From: Apoda limacodes
Lineage: Eukaryota > Arthropoda > Insecta > Lepidoptera > Limacodidae
NCBI GenBank assembly: GCA_946406115.1
Contig: OX291557.1
Location: 19,686,501 to 19,750,500, forward strand
DNA length: 64,000 nt
Reading direction: 5' to 3'
Positions 47,673 through 59,331 of the stretch are shown here, piece by piece (within the stretch, counting starts at the first letter, position 1; every line of letters begins with the position of its first letter). The translations under genes were made by a program, and so were the position numbers. Under the pieces are notes generated by a model that ran no database searches, was not told where the DNA came from, and saw only the letters and a list, made by a program, of their open reading frames with translations.

Positions 47673-49110
47673 AAATAATCTAAATACACAATATATAAGA
47701 ACAACTAGATATAAGAACTTTTTAACTAAAATACAACGGGCTTCAAACAGATGCACTAAAAGGTAAAAAATATTACTTATTTCCAAAATCTTCATCAGAT
47801 CGTCATATTTTGGAAAAAAGTGATTACTTTCACCTTTTTAGTCCATCTTTTGTTGTTTTTTAGTAAATTCTTTTTATTTTTCCGCTTGATTAAAGAACTG
47901 CCTTTTTAACCAGCTTCAAAAACGGAGGAAGTTCTCAATTCGTATGTTTTTTTTTATGTATGTTCGGGTGAAGTGAAGTAGATTTAAAACTTAAACTTCT
48001 GGTAAAAAAAAAATTGGTGTTAATTTGGAACTGGTGAAATCGCTTCTATGTTGATGATTGTATAAAAGTTTGTTACGAGTATCGATGTTTTTATTGTAGA
48101 AGAAAAAAGGTAATTCGTCACTCAAAAGTAAAAACTTTTTAACAAAAAAAAACAACCGGCTTCAAAAAGATGCACTAAACTGATCTGAATTACAGTTTGT
48201 GTCTATGTTCCTAATAGTTTATAACACACTTCACTTTCATATGATATGAATGTATATATATATTTATATATGTATATGTATATTACGTAACTACATACCT
48301 AACTTACTATTGACTTAGATTTTTAAATGTCACAAAACTGTGCAAGGAAATTTTGCGATACAATGGGTATCTTCGCAAAGAATATACTAACAAATCTGCA
48401 TTAAATTTAAATAAGTCTTTTTCTTATTTATAAAGCACATTATAGATTATTCACACCGCTGGAGATCTTCGCAAGGAAACTTGCATATGTTAAAAAAATC
48501 ATAGCTGAAGTCTACAATCCGCACTGAGGCCGCGTGTGGGCTAAGTTCTAAGATAGGCTTGATACATCCCCGAACAAGTGGGGACGTATGAGGCTGATAA
48601 GGATGAGGTATAATTAACATAATTCTGTCTTTTTCTATCGTTTAGGTGCCCTTTTGGCGAAAATTAGGTCAGCCCGTTGTTAAGATGCGACGTTAACGTA
48701 AACGACGTAAAATAGTGCCTCACAGTGTGACCCATCTATTCTTGTGGGAACTATGGATCAGAACACAAAAATATCCTTTGCCCTTTACCGTAACTAAAGG
48801 TAGCCTTGTAGTAAAATTGAGAGCACTTCGTTGTTCTGTTGCGACGTAAAGGTAGGGTAGCCATCTCTTAAACCAGGACAAGAAACTTAAAAACCCCGAA
48901 TTTTTTGGAAATAACCCGGACATATCAACAGTGTTTATTTTTAGTCGTCAGAAGCAAAACAGAAGAAACTGTTAGTAGTCTTACATTTTTCTATTTGTTG
49001 AAATAAAACAATTACTAGGTACACTGGCTTATCAAAACAAAATCTTCTCAAAGATAATGAAACATCCGCCCAGACACTGTCCGGACGACCTGCAGACAAG
49101 GTGGGTTATT
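47673..49110. other. Intergenic with retroposon scraps
   Basis: A fragment at about 47905-47980 (CAGCTTCAAAAACGGAGGAA, GTTCTCAATTCGTATG) and another at 48140-48215 match common lepidopteran retroposon ends. No gene supported. Confidence 0.45.
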
Positions 49111-49114
49111 AGTA

Positions 49115-49213
49115 ACAGTCTCGAGTAAGCCAGACTTTGGAATTCGAAAGAAGTAAGACCAACTAGCTTATATATTTATCTCGAATTCCAGAGTCTGGCA
49201 TACTCGATACTGT
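49115..49213. repeat. 99-nt hairpin with 33-bp stem
   Basis: Arms 49115-49147 and 49181-49213 pair at 30 of 33 positions (ACAGTCTCGAGTAAGCCAGA against ACAGTATCGAGTATGCCAGA), one of the three mismatches being a G-U pair in RNA. The loop is 33 nt. The size is in the range of a miRNA precursor, but a small foldback element is equally possible. Confidence 0.6.
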
Positions 49214-49883
49214 ACTGAATAAGTTCCAAGGACATATCCAGGAAATCCCGTACGGACGGCAACCCTACGTAAAGGTAACGATAAAGTGCCCCAGAGTATC
49301 TCTTCCCATTAATCTATTCCCATGGGACTCTCAATCGGGATAAAATGTACCTATGCTCATGTCTTTTTCCGACCGTCACTACCTTGTTTAAGTTCTTTAG
49401 AATGATGTAACTAGTCAATTAATTTTTTTGCACAAACATGTAGTCTGTATTTTTTACCGACTTCAGACAAAGGAGGAGGTTCTTTGAGATATCGATTGGT
49501 ACAAGGCTTAGCACTGTTTTACAACACTAGTGCGTAAGTATTTTACTGATACATGAATGATGTAGTTTAATGAGATATCTACGCTAGCTGACAAAGAACT
49601 AACCTTTGACGCCTGTTAAGATAAAGTAGAATGTTTAATTATTGATTAATCAATATTAAGTAAATGAACTGTCATTAAGAAACCATTTCATGCTATAGTC
49701 AATAAAAAATCTTGAAATGCGGTTATTTGAAAATTCCAGCTAATAGATAATACACCTAGTTAAATAAATAAACAAACTAAAATAATTTTTTTTCTTAATC
49801 TATACAAAAATCGCATAAGTTTCTAAAATAATTCGTAGTATTATTGTACTAATTTCGCAAATCCTTCTAAAATCTCTATTAAT

Positions 49884-50055
49884 ACAGGGTGGAAACGTTA
49901 AGTGATCTCACTCTATTATTTCTAAGCCATTTGCGATACCGAAATACTGAATATGGATCCTGAAAGTGCCTAACGAGCCCTATCCAATGGTATTAATAAT
50001 GGTTTAGAAAATCAACTGCATCTATCCGAAAATTTGGCTTTTTAAGATTCCATAA
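49884..50055 (+). repeat. Dispersed repeat, copy 2
   Basis: Diverged copy of 10856-11035, beginning ACAGGGTGGAAACGTTAAGT and GATCTCACTC. Confidence 0.5.
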
Positions 50056-50589
50056 ATTTATTACGATGACATGGTCATCGCATGATATCTAAATAATATT
50101 GATATTTTAGCTTTAACATGTCTCTTTTCTCAACATATTATATTGTATCGTATCTCAACTACTAATAATATATACTAGCTGTATATATAATAAAGCTTGC
50201 CGGCCGCTCGCGGACCATATAAAAAAAAAATGTAAAAAATAAAAACCGCGTGAAATTTTTCTTTTATAAAAGATAGTGCGCTTTCCTCAAGTAGTGATAT
50301 TGAAATGAATTAATGTATAAGTCTTGTTTATAGGTTACCATTGCCTCTTTTCTTATAGAGGGTTATAAAAAGTAAAGTGTAATACTCGGTCAATAGATAA
50401 CTTCCACTGAATTCCGAATGTTAAAAAGTTTGATTGATTCTAAACTCACCGAAAAAACGGGATAAGATGGGACGGGTAACATGTGCTAATTTCTTGTCGC
50501 AAGTGAATCGTAGGTTTAGGTTCTTGTAGTTTATACGTGTAGATTCACGTATATGAGTTGTGAGCTATCCTCGCCTTGTATTAGGGATC

Positions 50590-51800
50590 TAGTGGAAGTT
50601 ATGCCCCTGGTAAACTTTACGGACGTCTCCTCTTCGCTCGCCTACGGAACGCTATAGTCTCCAGAAGCATCTTAAGTGACGAGCAGTTCAGCTTCCGCGC
50701 CAAACACTCATGCGTCCACCAAGTCCTCCGCATCACGGAACATGTTCTCACTGGCTTCCAACCAGTATTAGGTAAGCCCCGTCACACGGGCGCTGTCTTC
50801 TTCGACGTAGCGAAAGCCTTCGACAAAGTCTGGCACAACGGTTTAATTTATAAACTGTACAACTATCAGTTGCTAGTCCGCCTGATACGAAACTATTTTT
50901 CGAACCGCAGCTTTCGCTATCAAGTCGAAGGCACTCTCTCTTCCCCCCGTCCCATACAAGCAGGAATCCCGCAAGGGTCCGGGCTCGCCCCTATCTTGTA
51001 CTTTCTGTACACAAACGATATCCATAAAACGATAGGTACCCAACTAGCCCTCTTTGCGGACTATATCCCATGATGGGTTATAGGCTGACTCTTTACGTTT
51101 CGCCCCATACTAGCGTCGTCTATGCGTTATCCAGACGCAATCTCCATAAACTCCAGACCCTCCAAAACCGCTTTCTTAGAGCGGCCACCGGAGCCTCCTG
51201 GTACGTCCGTAATACGGACTTACACAGGAACTTTGAGTTCCCCACGATTCCCTAATATCTTAAAGACCTTGCAGCCCGCTTTTTCGAGCGTACACAAATC
51301 GACTAGATTCGTACCCGAAACGATTAATTGCGCAATCTATAACTTATCATCCCCCCAATCGACCTCGGAACGGTCGAAACACTATTGTTAGGCGGCCTCG
51401 GCACGTACTAACAGCCCCAGACGACGATCTCGCTATCCGGATACCGAGATTAGTCTCAACGACCTCCCGTAATAGGGCCTCCCCACTCACACGACGCCGG
51501 CTCCCCGGGTACGTCGGCGAACGCACAGACCTACCTCGTATACGAGGTATCAAAGAGTGCCGGGATGCTTCTCGCCCCCACTCAATCGCAACCGCATTAC
51601 GGGGAACTACCCTCCTGGCGCTGACTCACCTTCGAGTTCCAGGCTCAAGCCTGTCGAAGGGACGACCCCGAGAGCGACAACCCAAGCCGAGGCTCCCCCC
51701 ACGGGGAGCCCTTGAGCGTTGTGCGCTATATGGGCTGAGACTCCCTCAGAGTCTCCCCCAAAAGAAAAGTAAGCAGTAATAGCTGCAACAGCTAACTTCA
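50590..51800 (+). pseudogene. jockey-type LINE fragment, catalytic motif lost
   Basis: A different LINE family from copies 1-6. The plus strand from about 50605 is open for about 155 codons: GKLYGRLLFARLRNAIVSRS, FSFRAKHSCVHQVLRITEHV, first catalytic Asp in FFDVAKAFDKVWHNGLIYKL, AGIPQGSGLAP and LALFADYIP, where FADD has become FADY. The sequence then jumps to the C-terminal LHKLQTLQNRFLRAATGASW part, so roughly the intervening RT-thumb region is deleted. The tail to 51800 stays GC-rich in contrast with the flanks. Inactive. Confidence 0.75.
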
Positions 51801-52028
51801 TAGACAGTAGTAAAAAAAGGAAGTTATCTATGACTCGTCTGCAAAAATACCTAACCTAGTGCGCCTTTCTTTAAATAATATAATTTTGCCCTAGGGGCAA
51901 TATAGCTTCACGTGTTAATGTAGCAACCATATAACTTGATTTTTTAACACAGAAATACTGGCAGGACGTAGACGAAAAAATGATACTTTTCATTCCAATC
52001 GATAGTTTCCACGGGACCATGTTTCGCT

Positions 52029-52182
52029 TCGGGTAACTAACGTAACTTCAGGTAACTAACGTAACTTCTGGTAACAACGTATCTTCAGGTTACTAAGTAA
52101 TTTCGGGTAACTAACGTAACTTCAGGTAACTAACGTAACTTCGGATATGTAACGTAACTTCTAGTAACTAACATAACTTTAT
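52029..52182 (+). repeat. 19-bp minisatellite
   Basis: About eight imperfect units of roughly 19 bp built on GTAACTAACGTAACTTCAG. No coding potential. Confidence 0.8.
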
Positions 52183-55019
52183 GGAGCGGGGAACTACATC
52201 TACCTATATGTCCTGGTTTTAACATAAGGATAGCTAGAGCGCTGAAGATGGACGAACCCTATATCCCAATTATTATAATATTATTATAATCCCAATCTAG
52301 ATTTCCCGCGCGAAATATGTTTTATCACTTTTAAGAAATAAATAAATTCGTAGTTGAATTAGCTTTCTGACCTCAGGCCCATTTAATCTAGCCCAATATT
52401 TGTTACGTTATGAACGGATAGAGGTTTAATTTTGCCGGTTACGTAATTTTACACCCGCTATTATCTACTGGCTACAAACTTTTCTGAACGGTGGTCACAA
52501 ACCAAAAGCTGTAGTTTTGAAATGGTGTGAACTTACAACGACACTAGGGACCAAACACTCAAATTTTATGTGAATAAAAAAAATGGGTAACCATTAAAAA
52601 TAAAACACGTGTCCATGTCTAACTTATATGTGATTTCGGCAACATAAGACGGAATTGGCAAAATTATAAAATCTATTTTCAGCTTGCACCTGCTGTAATT
52701 GCCAATTATTAAAAAATCTTGGCTCGTTAAAGGGGCGTTCGACAAGTCATTTTGCTCTATCATCGGATTCCGCTCGATTTGCATTTTTAGTAAAACATGC
52801 CAATTCCAGGTCGGGTTCTTAACGGCTTGGGTCTAGCCAAAGGCTATATAAACAACTAAAATTGGATTGGTTGATCTGCTAATTGTATAGGGACGATTTA
52901 AATTGCGACGAATGAGTGGTTCTTGGAAACCAGGTGTTTTGCAGATTTGTAAAAAGATAATACAACAAAAGATATTTAATTGAACGAATCTTGAAATTTT
53001 ATATATTGTTAGAATTAGGTATCGTTACTAAAAACGTGTTACATAATGACTAAATAACATTTTTTGTTGTTCCACGCAAGTTAAACAAACAATAGGTATG
53101 AATATTTAAAATTTAAGCGTTAAGACACTAGATCCAAAAAAATGCATTTTGGTCATGACATGATTTAGGGTAATCGGTCAATCTTCTGCAAAATAACAAA
53201 AAGAACAGGCCTGTCGTAACTAAGGATTCCATAGTATAAGAAATATTACGGATATATCTATAAAACTTTTTTTCAAAAGTAGTTTTCGTTAAGAATATTT
53301 ATAAAGCACATTATTTTTTAAGGGTTTCGAAGCCAGATGGCCAGATTTCATTTCGCCATCTAATAGTTTCTTATTTCCGAAAATCTGATCTGAATTACAG
53401 TGTGAAGTTGGTGTCTTTGTACTTAACAGTTAACACTTGCAGGACATTTTTGGAAGTAAGTTATTATTTTTACCTTGTTAGTGCATGTTTTTGAAAGCCT
53501 GTTTTTTTTTGTTAAAAAGTTTTTTCAATTTCGATTCTGTGATAGATTTTCTATTAAGGGGTATGCAATTCTATTAGGTCTGTTTTTTTTTCTCTGAGTT
53601 TTTGAATAAAACTATAGAGCTTTACATAACGGCTCTTGTTTAGACAATTCTCGGCCGTGAGGCTATTGGTGGAATCGTAAATTCGTATTTTCGTAGGCCT
53701 TACATTCGCTTCGGCCTTTAAACTCTACTTATCCAGCAAATGCTTACTTTCACGGCCTCGACAGTAATTAACTATAAGATAGTTTTTTCCTGGAGCAATG
53801 CGTTCATTTCTACTCATATGACTTAAGCTATTGCACAAGACTATATGCTTGAGCCTTCACAAAATTAATGTTGTGTCTGATGTCTGAGGGGCATAACTTC
53901 TAACAAAAAAATCAAACATCGTCATGTCTGGCCACAGATACACAAACATTGGAGTATCCAATTATGGTTTTTTTCCTGCCTCTATTGGTTCAATTCCTAA
54001 TATGTTTGCTCAAATATTTGTAACGAACGTGTTGCGTTCTACTTCGAATGGCTTTAATTTGATGATGAGTCATTGGGGAGCGACACGTCACTCCGGATTA
54101 GGAAAATTTTACTCATTGACAATTGACCGACTTTAAGGGTTCTTTACAATTTCTTTAAGTCAGACCGTCTGTCCGTAGATATGTATAATGTTAGTATATT
54201 TATTTGTAAGTATGTTTGTTTATTTGTTTGTTTGTTGGTTATCACTTAACTTCGCTACGGGGAGTCACCAATAAAATTGAGCGTTAGAAATTGTTCAAGG
54301 GACTGTATCATTTAACCCGAAAAAATTTAAGATTCTCACAGGAATAACTAGAAGTGAATTCCACGTGTACGAATTTAATAGCTTACTATAGGATATGTAT
54401 ATTGGAAACTTTCTCTGAGCTGCTGTAGAAATCCCAAGACCATAATCGAATTCAGCACAAACGGAACCGTGGGCAAAAGCTATTTTTATATATTTTTTTT
54501 TATAAAGTGTCGTTGGATTGTTCTTATAGGTACTCCATTTATATAATTAATAATAATATTTTTTGTTCCAATTCAGCCGGAAGACCTTTGCGTATCTATA
54601 GGTTATTTTTCATGGGGAGCAGTGTCAAATTAGCCATTTAACAGGAGGCTGCAAATGCTGCGGGCCTCACGCGTAACGGGTTCCTGCGTCTATGCAAAAT
54701 TATAATATACGTAATATTTTTTGTTTTTCATAATATTATTTGTAGTTAACATACTAAGATTTCAAATAAAAACGTGGTTATTAAGCACTGCTCTGTCTAT
54801 TATTTAGCACTGCAATTTTTGCATAAAAAAACTTCTATGTATCTGCGACATTAAAGTCGTTCTATGAATGTCATAAGAAGGTGTTTTTTTTTTGTTTTTA
54901 TAACATAAAGTGGCGCTGCTAAATATTGTGATTATTAGGTACTATGTACCGTAGAGAGAATAAAAGAAATGTGTATTTAAGAATTTTACGGTTAAACATA
55001 CATTATTTTAAAGAATATA
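52183..55019. other. Intergenic, nothing firm
   Basis: AT-rich. A plus-strand 70-codon frame at 53924-54136 has no recognised domain. A weak retroposon scrap lies at about 54160-54260 (GTCTGTCCGTAG, GTTTGTTTGTTTGTTGGTT). Confidence 0.45.
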
Positions 55020-55026
55020 GCATCGC

Positions 55027-58000
55027 CACGGGGTCTTATCCCAAACAAAACAGAAATGATTCAAATTCATATCAATAGATGGCGTTGTGTGTATCGATTT
55101 GTTATTTAGGTTGTTATTTTATTGAAAAAGAAAAGTAACCGACCGTTAAAAAACATTGTTTTAATATCAAAATGTCCCTTAAGCTAACGAAAATGAAGTA
55201 ATGGGCGCCTTTATTAAATTTTCGAAATTTTACATAAATTGAATGAGGTCGTTGTACTTTAAGCGGCAATAAATTGAACTACGTGCCGTTTTAGTTAATA
55301 ATTTTTCACTATTGATTGATAGATGACGCTGTTCGCATGTTCTGAGTTTGACAGCGACACACAACAGTGTCACTGAATAGTATGAATAGGTGTAGGTACT
55401 AACCAACAAAATTAAAAAAATTATTTTTGGTATCTACCCACCTTAATACTTAGATATGTTATAAAACAAACGCACGCAAGCGTGAACTTCGACCTCAGTA
55501 CAATTTGTTTCTTTTAGTTTTATCCTGGGTCGAATGCGTCTAAGTTCTTAAAAAATTGTTTTGTGAAAAGGATAGCTCACTTTTGAAGAACAGCATGCCA
55601 TCGCACAAGTGCACCTATTTTAGAATTGAAAACGCTTCAGATAATAGCGCTTACATTTTTAACCTATTAAAAAAAAGGGAGGTTCTCAGTTTGACCCGTA
55701 TGTTTTTCCGTGATTATCTCGCGTTTGGCTGAACCGATTTTAATACGGTTTTCAGAAAAGTATTTGTTACATTCTGGTGAAGGTTTTGGTATACAACAAA
55801 TGGATACCCCGTGACATCGTCGTTTGCATCGATGCGTTAATAATTGAGCGATGCATTAGTTTAACTCCGTAATTTATTTATGTCAGTCAGTTTTGACAAA
55901 ATTTTAGTACACTTACGAGCAAAAACTAGTTAGTCACTTACATAAACGACGATATTTCAAAAACTAGTAAAACAGAAAGTAGGTATATTAAAAGAAGTTT
56001 TATTTTACTCATAAATAATTAAATACGCTTTAATCTTTCTTTGAGTTCACAGATATCATGAGTTGTTTAGGATGTTTTGTCGTCTATTTAAGTGACTAGT
56101 TATTAATCGACTTCAAAAAAGAAGGAAGTTCCTTATTCCTCGAAATCTTTTTTTATGTATGTTTTCCGATTACTCGAAGTCGCCTTGACCGATTCGGAAA
56201 ATTCTTGTTTGTTTGAAAGAGTATACTTCCCAGATGGTCCCATGGTCATCAGGTCAGGATATAATGATGGAATCCTGGAGAAATCGAGGGAACTCAAATT
56301 TTTATAGGCACACTTGAAGCGATTAGTGTACGAGAAAATAAGCCAACAGTTCACTTAAAAGTAGGGATGTTCCGACTAGTCGGTAAAGCTGACCATCCGG
56401 CCACTTTCGTAGTCGGCGACAAGTTGGGAGAAATTGTCTGTGGTCGATCGAACATTTAATCATAGAACCTAGCTGAGGCATCAGGGTCGGTTAACATTAT
56501 TGGTTGTTCATACTCGTAGTATTTTCTGTTTTTCCCTGCCCACCATGAGAAATTATCATTTGGCACTGCTTACACTTGATTTAAAGGAAATCATTGTACA
56601 ATTGTTTAAAAAAAATCAAAGCATGAAACTTTCTTTTACACAAAATCACCGCAAAAGCAAAAATCAAGAAACAATGCCAAGTCACAGATTATAAAATACT
56701 ATACCTAAGTAATAATACCTAAGGCGAAGTAAACAAAACATGTTTCGTTCGACCCGCTGGCAGGCGGCGTAGTCCTGGGTGTACGCAAAAAAAACCGCAA
56801 ATTCATGTAGAGTTAAGCCGTTTGTCACACAGGTATTTTAGGGCAAAACAATAATTTTGAGCCGCAGTGCCTCAAAATATTAACAGAAGCAGCAGGGTAC
56901 AGTACAGTTCCACATAAGTCTCATAAAGATCTGAAGTTTAAGGAACCGTCTCACATCGCAATATTCAAAAATTAAAAAAAAATACAAAATTTTAATATTT
57001 TCCAAATTGCTTAAGGGAAATATTTTGAGGAACTGCGGCTCAAAATTATTGTTTTGCCCTAAAGTACCTGTGTGCCAAACGGCTTAACTCTACATCGATT
57101 TGCGTTTTTCGAGCGAAATTGCCGTTGTACACCTGCCACTAGCGGTTGCGACTTGATGTCAGTTATTCTAACTTGGCTGTCGGATAGAATTGTATATGTA
57201 AATATAGCATAAGTAAATGTTGCTTACTAGACCCTCTTACCACATGACTAAATAACCCACCAGACTGATAGCTTAGAACAACGTTTCAAGAATCATTCCT
57301 AAGCTGGTAATGTTTTCAACTGACACGTTTAGTTAATTAAATCAATATATAGCTGATATCGATTTCGTACCTCAGTTTAATGTATGGAGCTGCCCCTTAA
57401 TATTTTTTCTTAATTTCATTACAAATCTGTTTAGTGGTTCACATAAGACTTTCCTGTAAAATTTCATCACAATCTACATATGCGAAGATAGCGGAATTAT
57501 AACGCTGTGACATACGGATAGACGTAAGTATATGATGGATTTATAACGGACCTGTTTGCCATTTGGCTATGGAACCCTAACAAAGATCTCTGATTTAATT
57601 TGTATTTTACAAATAATACCATCAATAATATACTTATGCATATACATTAATATAAATGCATGTTTATATGTATCATTATTATCGTAGGTACCTACCTACG
57701 CATCTACGTTTTTTAAGATTCACCTTCCTAAAGTAATTATAGAGCCAACTTAGAATAAAAAAATATAGGTAATTACCCGTCAAGATGTTTTAGGTATGTA
57801 AAAAAGGAAATTTCCTTTTGATTCCTTTTTCCACTAACGCGCGCCGTGTCAGTGACAGGTCACGCACACATACCCGTGCTTGTAGTAGCTCTCTCTCTCT
57901 CTCTCTCGCTAGCGCCGGTTGATTGAAGCTATCTGTAGGTTTAGTCATGTGCCCTAACCAAATGTGCATTTCGACGATTACATTATTTTACGGAGTCACG

Positions 58001-59331
58001 GCAAAAGTTAGTAAAAAAATATCTCAGGAATTTTAGATACCTAAACATTCAACCACTTTTCGGTCTCCTTATCACGACTCTTTTGTAAGTGTTATTACAT
58101 ATATTTATGATAACACGAATTCATTTTAAAATTTTAATCTCAACACCCACTAAATACTAGCAACTAACACAAAAACATAGGATTTTCAAAAAATATTTTG
58201 ATCACAAAACATCTGTCATTTAATAATAATTTAACCTTTGGGTTTTTTACATCCGTGCCTTTGGTGAGAATTTTTTCATTAATAAACTATTTGAAATTAT
58301 AAACAGACCCAAAAAATTGTTATAAAATGTTATGTCCCTAAAATATATTTGCGATTTTCACATACCTACCCTTAAAACTAATTAAACCCACATTTTGGCC
58401 CCCTTATTTCGTACTTGAAAAAGCTTCCATCATTACATATTTTTAATCTTAAACCCCAATACCAAATTTCCTGTACATTACCTGACGCAAACAAAGGAAT
58501 TCGGTAGAAACTTTTAAACACCTCTGACCCCCTAATCCATACCGGTTGTAAAAAAATATAACGAAACAAATGTACTGCTCCTAACTGTAGCGTTTTAGCT
58601 TTCGATTATAATTTTATTATGTTCCTACCTACTTTTACATATTTATTAGGTACCTACCTAGTAATTTTCTTAACTTGCATAGATATCTGCATTTCGGATC
58701 GTTGCCGATTGGTTATAAAAAATACTGTAAAATAATAGGTAGGTATATATTTTCATGACATATCTTCTTTAACATTATTATTTTAAATTTGAATAACTAG
58801 TTGAAAAAATCTTATTTACTACTAACTAAATATTAAATATTACCTAGATAATATTTAATTGACTGAAATCTCGGAGCTTATTGCGGGGGGGGAATTTATG
58901 GAATTGCAACTCACCTCTTAAGACCATTTTTTCTAAATCTTGAGAGGTAAGATGTACTTCCATTTACATTTACATTCCCCAGAAAAAGGCAAGATCCGAG
59001 TACTGGAGATTTTTTTCGCAATAAACTTCATCGTCTTCCTACTTTATGATAAAAATATGTAGGATCGCGATACGCGATGTTTTGTCGTATGGCTCGATAT
59101 GTAGCTAGGTATTAGACCGCCATCTATTGACTTCCAAGAACCAGTTACAAGTATACCAGTAAGTATTCAACGAGAAACGCTAGATGTCGTTAGCTAATAT
59201 TTTCGACCCGCTGCTACTTACGGCATCTAGCGGCTAAACAAAATAGCCCGATAAATAGCCCGAGTTACGGCGGTCCCATTTCATTGTATGGGATGAGGCA
59301 TCTGTACTAGTATAGTATTATATAATCTGTG
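55027..59331 (+). mobile_element. Left unit of the palindrome
   Basis: 4305 nt. The inner end is complete (GTATTATATAATCTGTG at 59315-59331). The outer end lacks exactly the 17-nt terminal repeat and begins CACGGGGTC right after the target duplication. It includes an internal near-copy of the terminus (CACAGATTATAAAATACTATA) at about 56680-56700, a (CT)n tract at 57889-57907 and a 222-nt segment (59016-59237) missing in the other unit. A TAGGGATGTTCCGACTAGTC phrase at about 56364 resembles the end of a hAT-type MITE nested within. Confidence 0.75.

Noticed and set aside
53924..54136. 70-codon open frame
   Set aside because: Short, isolated and without a motif.
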